From Agromyces cerinus (GTDB lineage: Bacteria; Actinomycetota; Actinomycetes; Actinomycetales; Microbacteriaceae): DNA of 64,000 nt. Positions 52,553 through 61,857 of the stretch are shown here, piece by piece (within the stretch, counting starts at the first letter, position 1; each line of letters opens with the position of its first letter). The stretch spans positions 2,108,001 to 2,172,000 of the forward strand of contig NZ_JAFBCT010000001.1 of NCBI RefSeq assembly GCF_016907835.1, read 5' to 3'. Under the pieces are notes generated by a model that was not told the origin of the DNA, searched no databases, and worked only from the letters and a program-made list of their open reading frames with translations. A program made the translations under genes and the position numbers.

Positions 52553-55447
52553 TCACTCCTCCTTGGTGGCTTCGAGCAGCTTCGCGATGATCTCGGCGAG
52601 CTGCGCGTCGGCGGCGCCGTACGCCGCCCAGTCGCCCTCGGTGAGTGCCGCCTGCTTGTTCTTCAGCGCCTGCGACGCCTGGTTCAGCAGGGCCTGCACC
52701 TCGTCGCTCGGAGCCGCGGGAGTCTCCCCGCCCTCGCCGCCCTCGTCGGGCGGCGGCGGAGTCGCACCAGGATCCACTTCGTTGTCGCCCGCGTCGGCGC
52801 CGGAGTCGCCGCCGAAGAGCACGTCGAGCGCGAGGTCGAGCGTGTCTTGGAACGCGATCTGGTCGCCGAAGGCGACGAGCACCTTCTGCAGCAGCGGGTA
52901 GCTCGTGCTGCCGGTGGACTCGACGTAGACCGGCTGCACGTAGAGCAGGCCGCCGCCGACGGGCACGGTGAGCAGGTTGCCGTTGATCACGTTCGACTGG
53001 CCCTGCTTCAGCAGGTTGAGCGACTGCGACACCGTCGGGTCGGAGTTGAACTTCGCCTGCACCTGGCCGGGGCCCGGCACGTTGTCGTCTTCGGGCAGCG
53101 TCAGCAGCCTGAGCTTGCCGTAGCCGTCGGCGCGTTCGCCGTCGGTCGCGCCCGCGTCGGCATCGACCGCGAGGTAGCCTCGCAGCACGTTGCGGCTCTG
53201 CTCGCCTCGCGCCTCGGGGATGAAGGTCGAATAGAGCGAGTAGCTCGGCTCGTCCTGACCGGGCATCTGCATCGTCAGGTAGTAGGGCGGCTGCAGCAGC
53301 TGGCTTGCTGCATCGGCGGTCGGGTCCTTCGGCGTCGTCCACGCGTCTTCACGCGAGTAGAACGGGATCGCGTCGGTGACGTGGTAGCGGCCGAGCACCT
53401 CGCGCTGCACCTTGAACAGGTCGGAGGGGTAGCGCACGTGACTCATGAGGTCGCCCGACATCTTGCTCATCGGCTCGATCGTCGTCGGGAAGACCTTCTG
53501 CCAGGTCTGGAGGATCGGGTCCTCTTCGTCCCAGGCGTAGAGCGTGACCGTGCCGTCGTATGCGTCGACGGTGGCCTTCACCGAGTTGCGGATGTAGTTG
53601 ACGTCATCGAATGCGAGCGTCGGGGCCTGGGTCTCGCTGTCGGCGATCGCCTCGCTCATGCTGACCTTGTTGGAGTACGGGTACTGGTCGGAGAGCGTGT
53701 ACCCGTCGACGATCCAGACGATCTTGCCGTCGACGACCGACGGGTAGGTGTCGGTGTCGAGCCTCAGGTACGGCGCGACCTTCTGCACGCGCTCGACCGG
53801 GTCGCGGTCGTAGAGGATCTGCGAATCGGTCGTGACCTGGTCGGAGAGGAAGATCTGCTCTGACTGGAACTTCAGGGCGTAGACGAGCTTCGTGAAGGCG
53901 TTGTCGAGCTTCGGCCCGCCGTTGCCCTCGAAGGTCGTCTGCGTCTGGTCGGCGCCCTCGGAGCCCGACGGGTAGTCGAGCTCGATCGGCTTGGCATCCT
54001 TCGGCGCCCCCACGATCGAGTACGCGGGCGAGGACTCGCCGAAGTACACACGGGGCTGGAAGTCGCCGAGCACGCCCGACGACGGGATGCCGGACTGGAG
54101 GAACACCGGCTGACCGTCGACCGAGCGCTGGTTGCCCGCGGCGGCGACGAGTCCGTAACCGTGCGTGTAGACGAGGTGCGAGTTGAACCAGGTCTCGGCG
54201 TCGCCGAGGCCCGAGAGGTTCACGTCGCGCACGGCGACGACGGTGTCTTGAGAGGCGCCATCGATCTCGTAGCGATCGACGTCGAGGGCCGACGGGAACT
54301 GGTAGTACTGGCGGAACTGCTCGAGCTGCTGGAACGCGGGGCCGATCACGAGCGGGTCCATGAGGCGGATGCTCGCGGTCGTCGCGGCATCCGCTCGCAG
54401 CGCGCCCTGCTCGGCGTCGGTCTTCGCCTCGAACGGGATCTCCTCGACATCGGCGATGCCGTACGCGTCTCGGGTGAGGTCGATGTTGCGCTGGATGTAG
54501 GGCTCTTCGAGCGAACGCGCGCTCGGGTCGACCTGGAAGCGCTGGATGACCCACGGGTACAGCGACCCGATGAGGAGGCTCGACACGACGAGCAGCGCCG
54601 TGCCGACGAGCGGCAGGCGCCAACGGCCGATGATCGCCGTGATGAAGAAGAGCACGGCGACGACGGCAGCGATGGCGGCGAGGATGCCCCGCCCGGGGAT
54701 CGTCGCGTTGACGTCGGTGTAGGAGGCACCCGTGATGAGCGTGCTCGTCTCGGTCACGGTCGCGTACTGGTCGAGCCAGATGCTGACGGCCTGCAGGAGC
54801 AGGTAGATGCCCGCGGTGACGGCGATCTGGATGCGGGCCGACTTCGAGATGACGACCTCGCGGCCGCTCACCCGAAGTGCTCCGTAGAGGTAGTTCGTGG
54901 CGATCACGAGCAGCAGCGACAGCAGCACGACCGCCGAGGCGAAGCCCACGATGGACCGGTAGAACGGGAGCTCGAACACGTAGAAGCCGACGTCGAACCC
55001 GAACTGCGGGTCGGTCGTGCCGAACGGCGTGCGGTTCAGCCACGCGAGCGTGCCCTCCCAGCGCGTCGAGGCCGAGACGCCGGCGAAGATGCCGAGCACG
55101 ATGGGGATGCCGTACATCGCGAGTCGCCGCAGCGGCTCGAAGACCTCTTGGTACCGGTCGAGCTGCGAGTTCAGCTTCGCGTAGACGGGCCGCGAGCGGT
55201 AGGCGATCTGGATGGAACCCCAGACCGGCAGTGCCATGGCCGCGAAGCCGATGACGAAGAGCACGATGCGTGCGATCCACTCGGTGGTGAGCACCGAGAG
55301 GAAGCCGAGCTGGTCGTACCAGAGCACGTCGGCGTAGATGCCGGCGAAGGCGAAGAACGCGATGACGAGCACGGCGACGACGCCGATCGTGATCGCGATC
55401 GGAGCGCGCCTGCGCTGGACCCTCGGTTCTTGCGGCTGTGCTGACAC
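52553..55447 (-). CDS. UPF0182 family large membrane protein
   Basis: A 964-residue protein with seven N-terminal membrane helices (for example ITIGVVAVLVIAFFAFAGIY and IYLLLQAVSIWLDQY) and a large extracytoplasmic domain that includes the conserved HLVYTHGYGLVAAAGNQRS and VFLQSGIPSSG. The C-terminus has an acidic Pro/Gly-rich stretch and a helical tail. Function of the family is unknown. GTG start at 55447. The M. tuberculosis orthologue, as recalled, is Rv3193c, beside the same protease gene as here. Confidence 0.93.
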   Translation of the reverse strand: MSAQPQEPRVQRRRAPIAITIGVVAVLVIAFFAFAGIYADVLWYDQLGFLSVLTTEWIARIVLFVIGFAAMALPVWGSIQIAYRSRPVYAKLNSQLDRYQEVFEPLRRLAMYGIPIVLGIFAGVSASTRWEGTLAWLNRTPFGTTDPQFGFDVGFYVFELPFYRSIVGFASAVVLLSLLLVIATNYLYGALRVSGREVVISKSARIQIAVTAGIYLLLQAVSIWLDQYATVTETSTLITGASYTDVNATIPGRGILAAIAAVVAVLFFITAIIGRWRLPLVGTALLVVSSLLIGSLYPWVIQRFQVDPSARSLEEPYIQRNIDLTRDAYGIADVEEIPFEAKTDAEQGALRADAATTASIRLMDPLVIGPAFQQLEQFRQYYQFPSALDVDRYEIDGASQDTVVAVRDVNLSGLGDAETWFNSHLVYTHGYGLVAAAGNQRSVDGQPVFLQSGIPSSGVLGDFQPRVYFGESSPAYSIVGAPKDAKPIELDYPSGSEGADQTQTTFEGNGGPKLDNAFTKLVYALKFQSEQIFLSDQVTTDSQILYDRDPVERVQKVAPYLRLDTDTYPSVVDGKIVWIVDGYTLSDQYPYSNKVSMSEAIADSETQAPTLAFDDVNYIRNSVKATVDAYDGTVTLYAWDEEDPILQTWQKVFPTTIEPMSKMSGDLMSHVRYPSDLFKVQREVLGRYHVTDAIPFYSREDAWTTPKDPTADAASQLLQPPYYLTMQMPGQDEPSYSLYSTFIPEARGEQSRNVLRGYLAVDADAGATDGERADGYGKLRLLTLPEDDNVPGPGQVQAKFNSDPTVSQSLNLLKQGQSNVINGNLLTVPVGGGLLYVQPVYVESTGSTSYPLLQKVLVAFGDQIAFQDTLDLALDVLFGGDSGADAGDNEVDPGATPPPPDEGGEGGETPAAPSDEVQALLNQASQALKNKQAALTEGDWAAYGAADAQLAEIIAKLLEATKEE

Positions 55448-55517
55448 TCTCGGCCTCGTGCTCGGTCGGGATGGGATCGGGATTCCATCCTAGGGTCGTA
55501 TTCCTTTGAATCGCCTG

Positions 55518-56651
55518 TCACGCAGGGCAGGAGGCGTAGGACCCCGTCAGCTCGCCGTCGGCGACGTCTTCGACGATCGTTCGGGCCTGGTCGAGGGTCT
55601 CCACCGCGAAGACGGTGACCCCGTCGGGCACGTTGCCGCTCACTTCGTCGCAGTTCGATTCGGGGGCCAGGAACCAGTCGGCGCCGGCACCCTCGGCGCC
55701 CCAGAGCTTCTGACGGATGCCTCCGATCGGTCCGACCCGGCCGGCCGAGTCGATCGTGCCCGTGCCGGCGAAGATCTCGCCGCCCGTCATGGCCCCGGGC
55801 GTCAGCTTGTCGACGATGCCGAGCGCGAACATCATGCCCGCGCTCGGGCCGCCGACGTCGTCGAGCTGCAGCTCGACGTCGATCGGGAACTCGTAGACCA
55901 TGCGCACGCCGATGCCGAGCACGGCCCTGCCGTCGCGCACGGTGGGCGTCACCTCGACGGTGAGGGGGGCGCCGTCGCGGATGATCTCGATCTGCGCCGG
56001 TTCATCCGCACCGTGCTCCTGCACCGCCGTCTGCAGTTCGTTGATCGAATGCACCTCGGTGCCGGCGAAGCTGACGACGATGTCGCCTTCTTCGAGGATG
56101 CCGTCGGCGGGCGACCCGTCGAGGAGCCCCGCGACGGTCACCTCGCGGGGGAAGTCGTACCCGAGCTCGACGAGCGCCGCCGCGATGGCGTCCTGCTGCG
56201 AATCGACCATCGCGGCCTGGTTCTGGGCGTCGCGGTCTTCGCTGCTGATGCCCGGGGGGAAGATCGCCTCGACCGGGATGACCGAGCGGGTGCCGTCGAA
56301 CCAGGCGGTGAGCACCTCGAGCCAGCTCGGCGTCTGCCCCGGGCGCCCGACGACCGAGACCGTGAGGAGGTTGAGTTCGCCATCGGTGGGATAGGTCGTC
56401 TCATCGGGGATCTCGATGAGCGGCACCTCTTCGGCCTCGGCGTTCTCTGCGACGCCGAGGGTGTCGTACACCGGCCCGGGCTGCTCGATCACGTACGGCG
56501 AGGGGAGGAACGCGAAGAGCACGGCGATGACGATCGCGATGGTGAGCGCGATCCATCCGATGCGCTCCCGCAGGGGACGCCGCCCCGTGCTCGGTTCGGA
56601 CTTCCAGCGGGAGTCCTCCGACAGTGGGGGCTCGTCGTCGAAGATGCTCAA
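55518..56651 (-). CDS. YlbL/Lon-like membrane serine protease with PDZ domain
   Basis: A 377-residue protein. One transmembrane helix (IGWIALTIAIVIAVLFAFLP), a PDZ domain (GLLDGSPADGILEEGDIVVS), and a C-terminal S16 Lon-type protease domain with dyad Ser270 (DDVGGPSAGMMFAL) and Lys315 (GGIRQKLWGA). It is a cell-surface protease of the YlbL/SdrC type. TTG at 56651 is chosen from the AAGGATGTCGG in front; an upstream in-frame ATG has no support. The opposite-strand Zincin_2 gene starts 151 bp away. Confidence 0.9.
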   Translation of the reverse strand: MSIFDDEPPLSEDSRWKSEPSTGRRPLRERIGWIALTIAIVIAVLFAFLPSPYVIEQPGPVYDTLGVAENAEAEEVPLIEIPDETTYPTDGELNLLTVSVVGRPGQTPSWLEVLTAWFDGTRSVIPVEAIFPPGISSEDRDAQNQAAMVDSQQDAIAAALVELGYDFPREVTVAGLLDGSPADGILEEGDIVVSFAGTEVHSINELQTAVQEHGADEPAQIEIIRDGAPLTVEVTPTVRDGRAVLGIGVRMVYEFPIDVELQLDDVGGPSAGMMFALGIVDKLTPGAMTGGEIFAGTGTIDSAGRVGPIGGIRQKLWGAEGAGADWFLAPESNCDEVSGNVPDGVTVFAVETLDQARTIVEDVADGELTGSYASCPA

Positions 56652-56802
56652 CCGACATCCTTCCGGGCGGGTGTTGGAACGCGCGTGCCGGCCCTGTTCG
56701 CGAAGGGCGGACACCCGGAACGCCCAGCCTAGGCCATTTCCCAGACACTCCGCCGTGCCCCCGCGTTACGGTTGAACCAGACGCGACTGGGAGGTGGCGA
56801 AA

Positions 56803-58173
56803 GTGGCCGATCGGCAAGATGAGCCCGACGACCGGAGCCCCGAAGACGAGTTCCGCGAGATGCTCCGCGAGATGCTGTCCGGCGGCGGTGGCATCGATCC
56901 CTCGAGCCTCGCCGGAGCGGCCGGCCTGCCCAACGACCCGGCGAGCCTCGCCGCCCTGTTCGCGCAACTGCAGCAGGCGATGAACAAGGCCGACGACGGA
57001 ATCGACTGGACCGTCGCGGTGAAACAGGGCGAAGAGCGCGCCGCGACCGGTCAGCGCCAGATCGCCGATGATGAGCGAGCACGGTTCGACCAGGCGTTCC
57101 AGGTCGCCTCGCTGTGGCTCGACGAGGCCGTCGACTTCGGCGCCCTGCCGACCACGCCCGAGCTCCTGACGCGGCGCGCATGGGTCGCCGCCACGATGCC
57201 CATCTGGTCGCAGCTGGCCGAGCCGGTCGCGCTCTCCATCTCCGACGCCCTCACGCGGGTGATGAGCGAACAGGCTCCCGAAGAGATGCGCTCGATGATC
57301 GAGGGCGCAAGTCGCATGATGCGCGGCATCGGCGGGGCGCTCTTCGCGATGCAACTGGGCCAGGTCGTCGGCCAGCTCGCCACCGAGGTCGTCTCGGGCG
57401 GCGACGTCGGCATCCCTCTCCTCGACGACGGCCGAGCGGCGATCCTGCCGCAGAACGTCGCCGAGTTCGGCAACGACCTCGACATCCCCACCGACCAGAT
57501 CGAGCTCTACCTCGCCGTGCGCGAGCTCGCCCACGCCCGCCTCTTCCGGCACGCGCGCTGGTTGCGACTGCACCTCATCACGGCGATCACGGCGTTCGCA
57601 CGGGGCATCGACATCGACACCGAGCGCCTCGAAGAGCTCGCTGAGGGCTTCGACCCGTCGAACACCGAAGAACTGCGCAACGCCGTCGTCAACGGCGCGC
57701 TCATCCGTGCGAAGAGCGAATCGCAGCAGGCGGCGCTCGCCCGCCTCGAGACGATGCTCGCGCTCGTCGAGGGCTGGGTCGACGCAGCGACCGCCGACGC
57801 AACTGCTCGACTGCCGAAGTCCGTGGCGATCGCCGAGACGATCCGCCGCCGCCGCGCTTCCGGAGGCCCGGCCGAGTCCGCCTTCGCGACGCTCGTCGGC
57901 CTCGAGCTGCGCCCCCGTCGTCTCCGCGAGGCCACCGCCATGTGGCGCGCGGTCACCGATGCGGTCGGCATCGAGGCGCGCGACGCGCTCTGGTCGCACC
58001 CCGACCTGCTGCCGACGGCCGACGACCTCGACGACCCCGCGGCCCTCATCGCACGCCTCACCGGCACCGAGACGACCGAGGCCGACGACGAGTTCGACCA
58101 GGCGCTCGAGCAGCTGCTGCGCGGCGAGACCCCAGCGGCACCCGGCGAAGACGGCGAAGAACCCACGAGCTGA
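56803..58173 (+). CDS. Zincin_2-family putative zinc metalloprotease
   Basis: A 456-residue protein matching the DUF2342/Zincin_2 family of actinobacteria. The family block VRELAHARLFRHARWLRLHL sits near residue 240. This lacks a strict HExxH (the sequence is ELAHARLFRH), so peptidase activity is uncertain despite the family name. GTG at 56803 is chosen because GGGAGG lies 8 bp upstream; an in-frame GTG at 56794 is too close to it. The M. tuberculosis orthologue, as recalled, is Rv3195. Confidence 0.85.
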   Translation: MADRQDEPDDRSPEDEFREMLREMLSGGGGIDPSSLAGAAGLPNDPASLAALFAQLQQAMNKADDGIDWTVAVKQGEERAATGQRQIADDERARFDQAFQVASLWLDEAVDFGALPTTPELLTRRAWVAATMPIWSQLAEPVALSISDALTRVMSEQAPEEMRSMIEGASRMMRGIGGALFAMQLGQVVGQLATEVVSGGDVGIPLLDDGRAAILPQNVAEFGNDLDIPTDQIELYLAVRELAHARLFRHARWLRLHLITAITAFARGIDIDTERLEELAEGFDPSNTEELRNAVVNGALIRAKSESQQAALARLETMLALVEGWVDAATADATARLPKSVAIAETIRRRRASGGPAESAFATLVGLELRPRRLREATAMWRAVTDAVGIEARDALWSHPDLLPTADDLDDPAALIARLTGTETTEADDEFDQALEQLLRGETPAAPGEDGEEPTS

Positions 58174-58260
58174 CCCGCGGCAGGGCTCGAGGTTCCTGTG
58201 CGCTCGTCGGCCTGTGGACGGATTCCGTGATGCCCGCAGCGTTTCCGGCATGCTCTCGGC

Positions 58261-59136
58261 ATGTCACCGCGCATCGACCCGATCCTCCCCATCGTGTGGC
58301 GCTCCCCCGCCGAGTTGCAGTTCGGCGCGACACCGCGCGTCGTGCTGCGCGATCCCGGAGCGTTCGAGACGGGACTGATCTCGGCGCTCCGGCACGGCGC
58401 CTCGGCCTCGACCCTCGAGACCATCGGCACCGCGCTCGGCGGCACCGCTGAGACCGTGCACGCACTCCTCGAGTTGCTCGCACCGGCCTTCGAACCGGCG
58501 ACGGATGCCGCGGCATCCGTTCGATCGCCCCGATGCGTCGCCCTCGACGCACCGCGCGAGATCAGCGACCGTCTCGCCGAACACCTCGCACGCCTCGGCT
58601 ACGAACCGGTGCCCGCCGCCGAAGCCGAGGTCGAGCACACGGCGCTCGCGGTCGTCGCGGCGACCTGGGTGGTCTCCCCGGGGCGGCACCTGCCGTGGCT
58701 GCGCGCCGACGTGCCGCATCTCGCGATCGTGTTCGACGACGAGGGCACCCGCGTGGGTCCGCTCGTCGAGCCGGGCGACGGGCCGTGCCTGCGCTGCCTC
58801 GAACTGGCGCGCCGCGACGACGACCCCGCGTGGCCCGTGATCGCCGCGCAGCTCGCCGGGCGCCCGGCCGCGAGCTGCACGCCGAGGGCGGTGCACGACG
58901 CCGCCGCGCTCGTGGCGTCGCTCGTCGACGACCGCCTCGCGGGCGCGCGCACTCCCCTGCGGGGCGCCTCGATCAGGCTCGGGCGCCCGGGCGAGACCGT
59001 GCCGACGACGCCGCACCGCCGGCACCCCGAGTGCGGGTGCCGAGTTCCTGCAGGAACCGCGACGGCTCCCGTTCGCCTCGATAGCCGCCGCCCTGACGCG
59101 GCCAGCTCAACTCGAGGCGCCGCCGTGCCCGCGTGA
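58261..59136 (+). CDS. ThiF/cyclodehydratase-associated-like conserved protein
   Basis: A 291-residue protein of the actinobacterial family found between Zincin_2 and UvrD2 (Rv3196-like, as recalled). It has GPCLRCLELARRDDDPAWPV, a motif seen in TOMM cyclodehydratase/ThiF-like partner proteins, and ends near HPECGCR with cysteines that could bind zinc. No ThiF adenylation domain is present. The 3' end overlaps the convergent uvrD2 gene by 164 bp, which is unusually long. Function unknown. Confidence 0.65.
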   Translation: MSPRIDPILPIVWRSPAELQFGATPRVVLRDPGAFETGLISALRHGASASTLETIGTALGGTAETVHALLELLAPAFEPATDAAASVRSPRCVALDAPREISDRLAEHLARLGYEPVPAAEAEVEHTALAVVAATWVVSPGRHLPWLRADVPHLAIVFDDEGTRVGPLVEPGDGPCLRCLELARRDDDPAWPVIAAQLAGRPAASCTPRAVHDAAALVASLVDDRLAGARTPLRGASIRLGRPGETVPTTPHRRHPECGCRVPAGTATAPVRLDSRRPDAASSTRGAAVPA

Positions 59137-60817
59137 TGCCGACGTAGAGCAGCCGCCGCTCCTCGTCGATCGCGTCGAAGCTCTTCGCATAGGCGATGGG
59201 CAGCATGCCCTCGGTGAGGCCGACGATGTGCACCTGGTCCCATTCGAGGCCCTTGGCCGAGTGCAGGGTCGCGAGCGTCACCGCGGCGACCGTCGGCTCG
59301 TGCTGCGCTTCGGCGCGGGCGCGGAGCTCGTCGGCGAACCCACGGAACGTCGTGCCGGGCGGTGCGTCGTCGACGAGCCGGGCGATCGCGTTCAGCGACT
59401 CCCATCGGGCGCGCACGGCGCCGGGGCCGTCGGGCGCCTGCGCGCTCCAGCCGAGCGCGCGCAGCACGTCGCTGACCGACTTGAAGAGCGGTTCACCGGC
59501 GACCGTGAGGGCGGCGGCGCGCAGGGCGTGCACCGCCTCGCGCACCTCGGGCTGGTCGAAGAAGCGCGAGGCGCCGCGCACACGCGAGGCGACTCCGACC
59601 TCGTCGAGCGCACGCTCGAGGATCGCCGTCTGCGAGTTCACGCGCATCAGCACCGCGATGGACTCGGGCGCGGTGCCGGCGTCGATGCTCGCGCGGATGC
59701 GGGTCGCGACGCCGCGGGCCTCGGCGAGGTCGTCGGCGTACTCGGTGATCGTGGGCTCGGCGTTCGGCTTCGACGCACCCTGCAACTTCGGCGGGGCCGG
59801 CGACTTCACGGCGGCGTGCGAGGACCTGCTGCTCGCCGGCGTCGTCGTCGTCGCGGCATCCGTCTCGTCGTCCGCGGTGACCGCCTCGAGCCGCAGCGCG
59901 CCCGCGCGCCCCCGCATGAGCCGGTTCGCCGTGTCGACGATCTCGGTCGTGGAGCGGTAGTTGCGTTCGAGGCGCACGACCGTGGCGCCCTCGTAGCGAC
60001 GCTCGAAGTCGAGCAGGTAGTCGGCGCTCGCGCCCGCGAACGAATAGATGGTCTGGCTGGCGTCGCCGACGACGCAGAGGTCGCGGCGCCCCCCGAGCCA
60101 GAGGTCGAGCAGCTGCTGCTGTGCCGGCGAGACGTCCTGGTACTCGTCGACGATGAAGTGGCGGTAACTCTCGCGCACGTGCATGGCGACGGATGCCTCG
60201 GACTCGATCATGCCCGCCATGGCGAGCAGCACGTCTTCGAAGTCGAGCATGCGCCGCTCGTCCTTCAGCGACTCGTAGGCGTCGACGACGGCGAGGAACT
60301 GCTCGGCCGTGAGGTTGCCCGGCGCGCCGCGGGTGGCGAGGCGCGCCGCGTAGGTCTCGGGCCCCGACCCCGAGACCTTGCGCCACTCGATCTCTGCCGC
60401 GACATCGCGCAGGGTCGCGGTGTCGACCCGCACCCGGGCGCGCTCGGCGGCCTGGCCGAGCAGTCGCCCCTTGAACTCGAGCACGCGGGGCGCACCGCCA
60501 CCGACGACGATCGGCCAGAAGTGGTTGAGCTGCGCGAGCGCCGCGGCGTGGAACGTGCGCGCCTGCACGGCGCCGGCGCCGAGTGCCCGCAGCCGCGCCC
60601 GCAGCTCGGCAGCGGACCGCGAGGTGAAGGTGAGCGCCATCACCCGCGCAGGGTCGTAGGTGCCCGACGCCACCCCATAGGCGATGCGGTGGGTGATCGC
60701 ACGGGTCTTGCCGGTGCCGGCGCCCGCGAGCACGCACACCGGTCCGAGCAGCGCCTCGGCCGCGACACGCTGCTCGTCGTCGAGCGCGTCGAGCAGGGGG
60801 TCGGATGCGGCGGTCAC
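58973..60817 (-). CDS. uvrD2: ATP-dependent DNA helicase UvrD2-like
   Basis: A 614-residue superfamily-1A helicase. Walker A VLAGAGTGKTRAITHRIAYG, Walker B HFIVDEYQDVSPAQQQ, motif III GDASQTIYSFAGA, motif IV LERNYRST, motif V LHSAKGLEW and motif VI YVGITRARRRLELSW. A low-complexity Ala/Ser/Thr/Pro insert (about residues 315-350) lies between motifs. The C-terminal HRDC domain of mycobacterial UvrD2 is absent. GTG at 60817 overlaps the nudC stop (GTGA). Role: DNA repair/replication helicase. Confidence 0.9.
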   Translation of the reverse strand: MTAASDPLLDALDDEQRVAAEALLGPVCVLAGAGTGKTRAITHRIAYGVASGTYDPARVMALTFTSRSAAELRARLRALGAGAVQARTFHAAALAQLNHFWPIVVGGGAPRVLEFKGRLLGQAAERARVRVDTATLRDVAAEIEWRKVSGSGPETYAARLATRGAPGNLTAEQFLAVVDAYESLKDERRMLDFEDVLLAMAGMIESEASVAMHVRESYRHFIVDEYQDVSPAQQQLLDLWLGGRRDLCVVGDASQTIYSFAGASADYLLDFERRYEGATVVRLERNYRSTTEIVDTANRLMRGRAGALRLEAVTADDETDAATTTTPASSRSSHAAVKSPAPPKLQGASKPNAEPTITEYADDLAEARGVATRIRASIDAGTAPESIAVLMRVNSQTAILERALDEVGVASRVRGASRFFDQPEVREAVHALRAAALTVAGEPLFKSVSDVLRALGWSAQAPDGPGAVRARWESLNAIARLVDDAPPGTTFRGFADELRARAEAQHEPTVAAVTLATLHSAKGLEWDQVHIVGLTEGMLPIAYAKSFDAIDEERRLLYVGITRARRRLELSWPRQGGGYRGEREPSRFLQELGTRTRGAGGAASSARSRPGARA

Positions 60818-61764
60818 GAGGTCGACCAGGACAGCCCGGTCCCCTCGACGCCGAGGGGCCCGCCGTACCAGCGTTCGAGTAGCCAGTGCGCGATCGAGGT
60901 GCCGCCCGGCAGGCCGACCTCACCGTGCGCCGCCACGATCTCGTCGCGGGAGAACCAGCGCAGTTCGAGGATCTCCTCGCCGTCGGGAACGGCCGAAGCC
61001 GGTGCGACACCGGGCGCGATACGCGCAGTGAACCCCAGCATCAGGCTCGCCGGGAACGGCCACGGCTGCGAGGCGACGTACTCGACGCGGTCGACGAGGA
61101 TGCCCGCCTCCTCTTCGATCTCGCGCACCACGGCCGCTTCGAGCGCCTCGCCCGGTTCGACGAAACCCGCGAGCAGCGAGAAGCGGTGCTGCGCCCAGAG
61201 CGCGTTCGAGCCGAGCAGCACGCGGTCGTCGTCGTCGGTGACGAGCACGATGACGGCGGGGTCGGTGCGCGGGAAATGCAGGCTGTCGTCGACCGTGCAG
61301 CGCCGCGCCCAACCCGCCTGCACGGGAACCGTCTCGGCGCCGCAACGCGGGCAGCGACCATGGCTCTCGTGCCAATTGGCGATCGCGACGGCCTCGACGA
61401 GGAGAGCCGCGTCCCGATCGCCCAGCACCGCCGCCGCCTCGCGGAGTCCCTGCCACCTGGCCGCTTCGGGCTCGACGGTCGCCGCGGCATCCGCATCGAA
61501 GACCCGCAGCTCGAAGCGGGAGCCGCCCTCTCGGCCGAGGTAGCAGCGCAGCACCGGCTCGGGGAGCCCATGCGGGTGCATCAGTTGCACTGCCGGGGCC
61601 GAGCCGTCGACGCGTTCCTCGAGGAGCGCCTGCCCGCGGTGCACCGCGATGACGCGGGTCTCGGGGTCGGCGTCGAGCAACGCCTCGAGCTCGGGATCGG
61701 CGCGCAACGCGGCATCCCGGTCGATCGTCGTTCGCGCGAACACCGGTGATGTCGGTTCGATCAC
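60814..61764 (-). CDS. nudC: NAD(+) diphosphatase (NADH pyrophosphatase)
   Basis: A 316-residue Nudix hydrolase that splits NAD(H), and in related enzymes removes NAD caps from RNA. The Nudix box is GFVEPGEALEAAVVREIEEEAGI-type, followed by the NudC signature SQPWPFPAS. The zinc ribbon has CPRCG, then a single Cys (RRCTVDDSLHF) where E. coli has a second CxxC; Cys3His ligation is likely. The operon with uvrD2 is conserved (Rv3199c-Rv3198c in M. tuberculosis). Confidence 0.92.
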   Translation of the reverse strand: MIEPTSPVFARTTIDRDAALRADPELEALLDADPETRVIAVHRGQALLEERVDGSAPAVQLMHPHGLPEPVLRCYLGREGGSRFELRVFDADAAATVEPEAARWQGLREAAAVLGDRDAALLVEAVAIANWHESHGRCPRCGAETVPVQAGWARRCTVDDSLHFPRTDPAVIVLVTDDDDRVLLGSNALWAQHRFSLLAGFVEPGEALEAAVVREIEEEAGILVDRVEYVASQPWPFPASLMLGFTARIAPGVAPASAVPDGEEILELRWFSRDEIVAAHGEVGLPGGTSIAHWLLERWYGGPLGVEGTGLSWSTS

Positions 61765-61857
61765 GTGCCACCCCTCGATGTCCGGGTCGGAGTCGGAGTC
61801 GGCCGGAAGGCGTGGCGGTCGCCCGCAGCCGCGAGATGCCTGCTTAAGCTGAATGCC

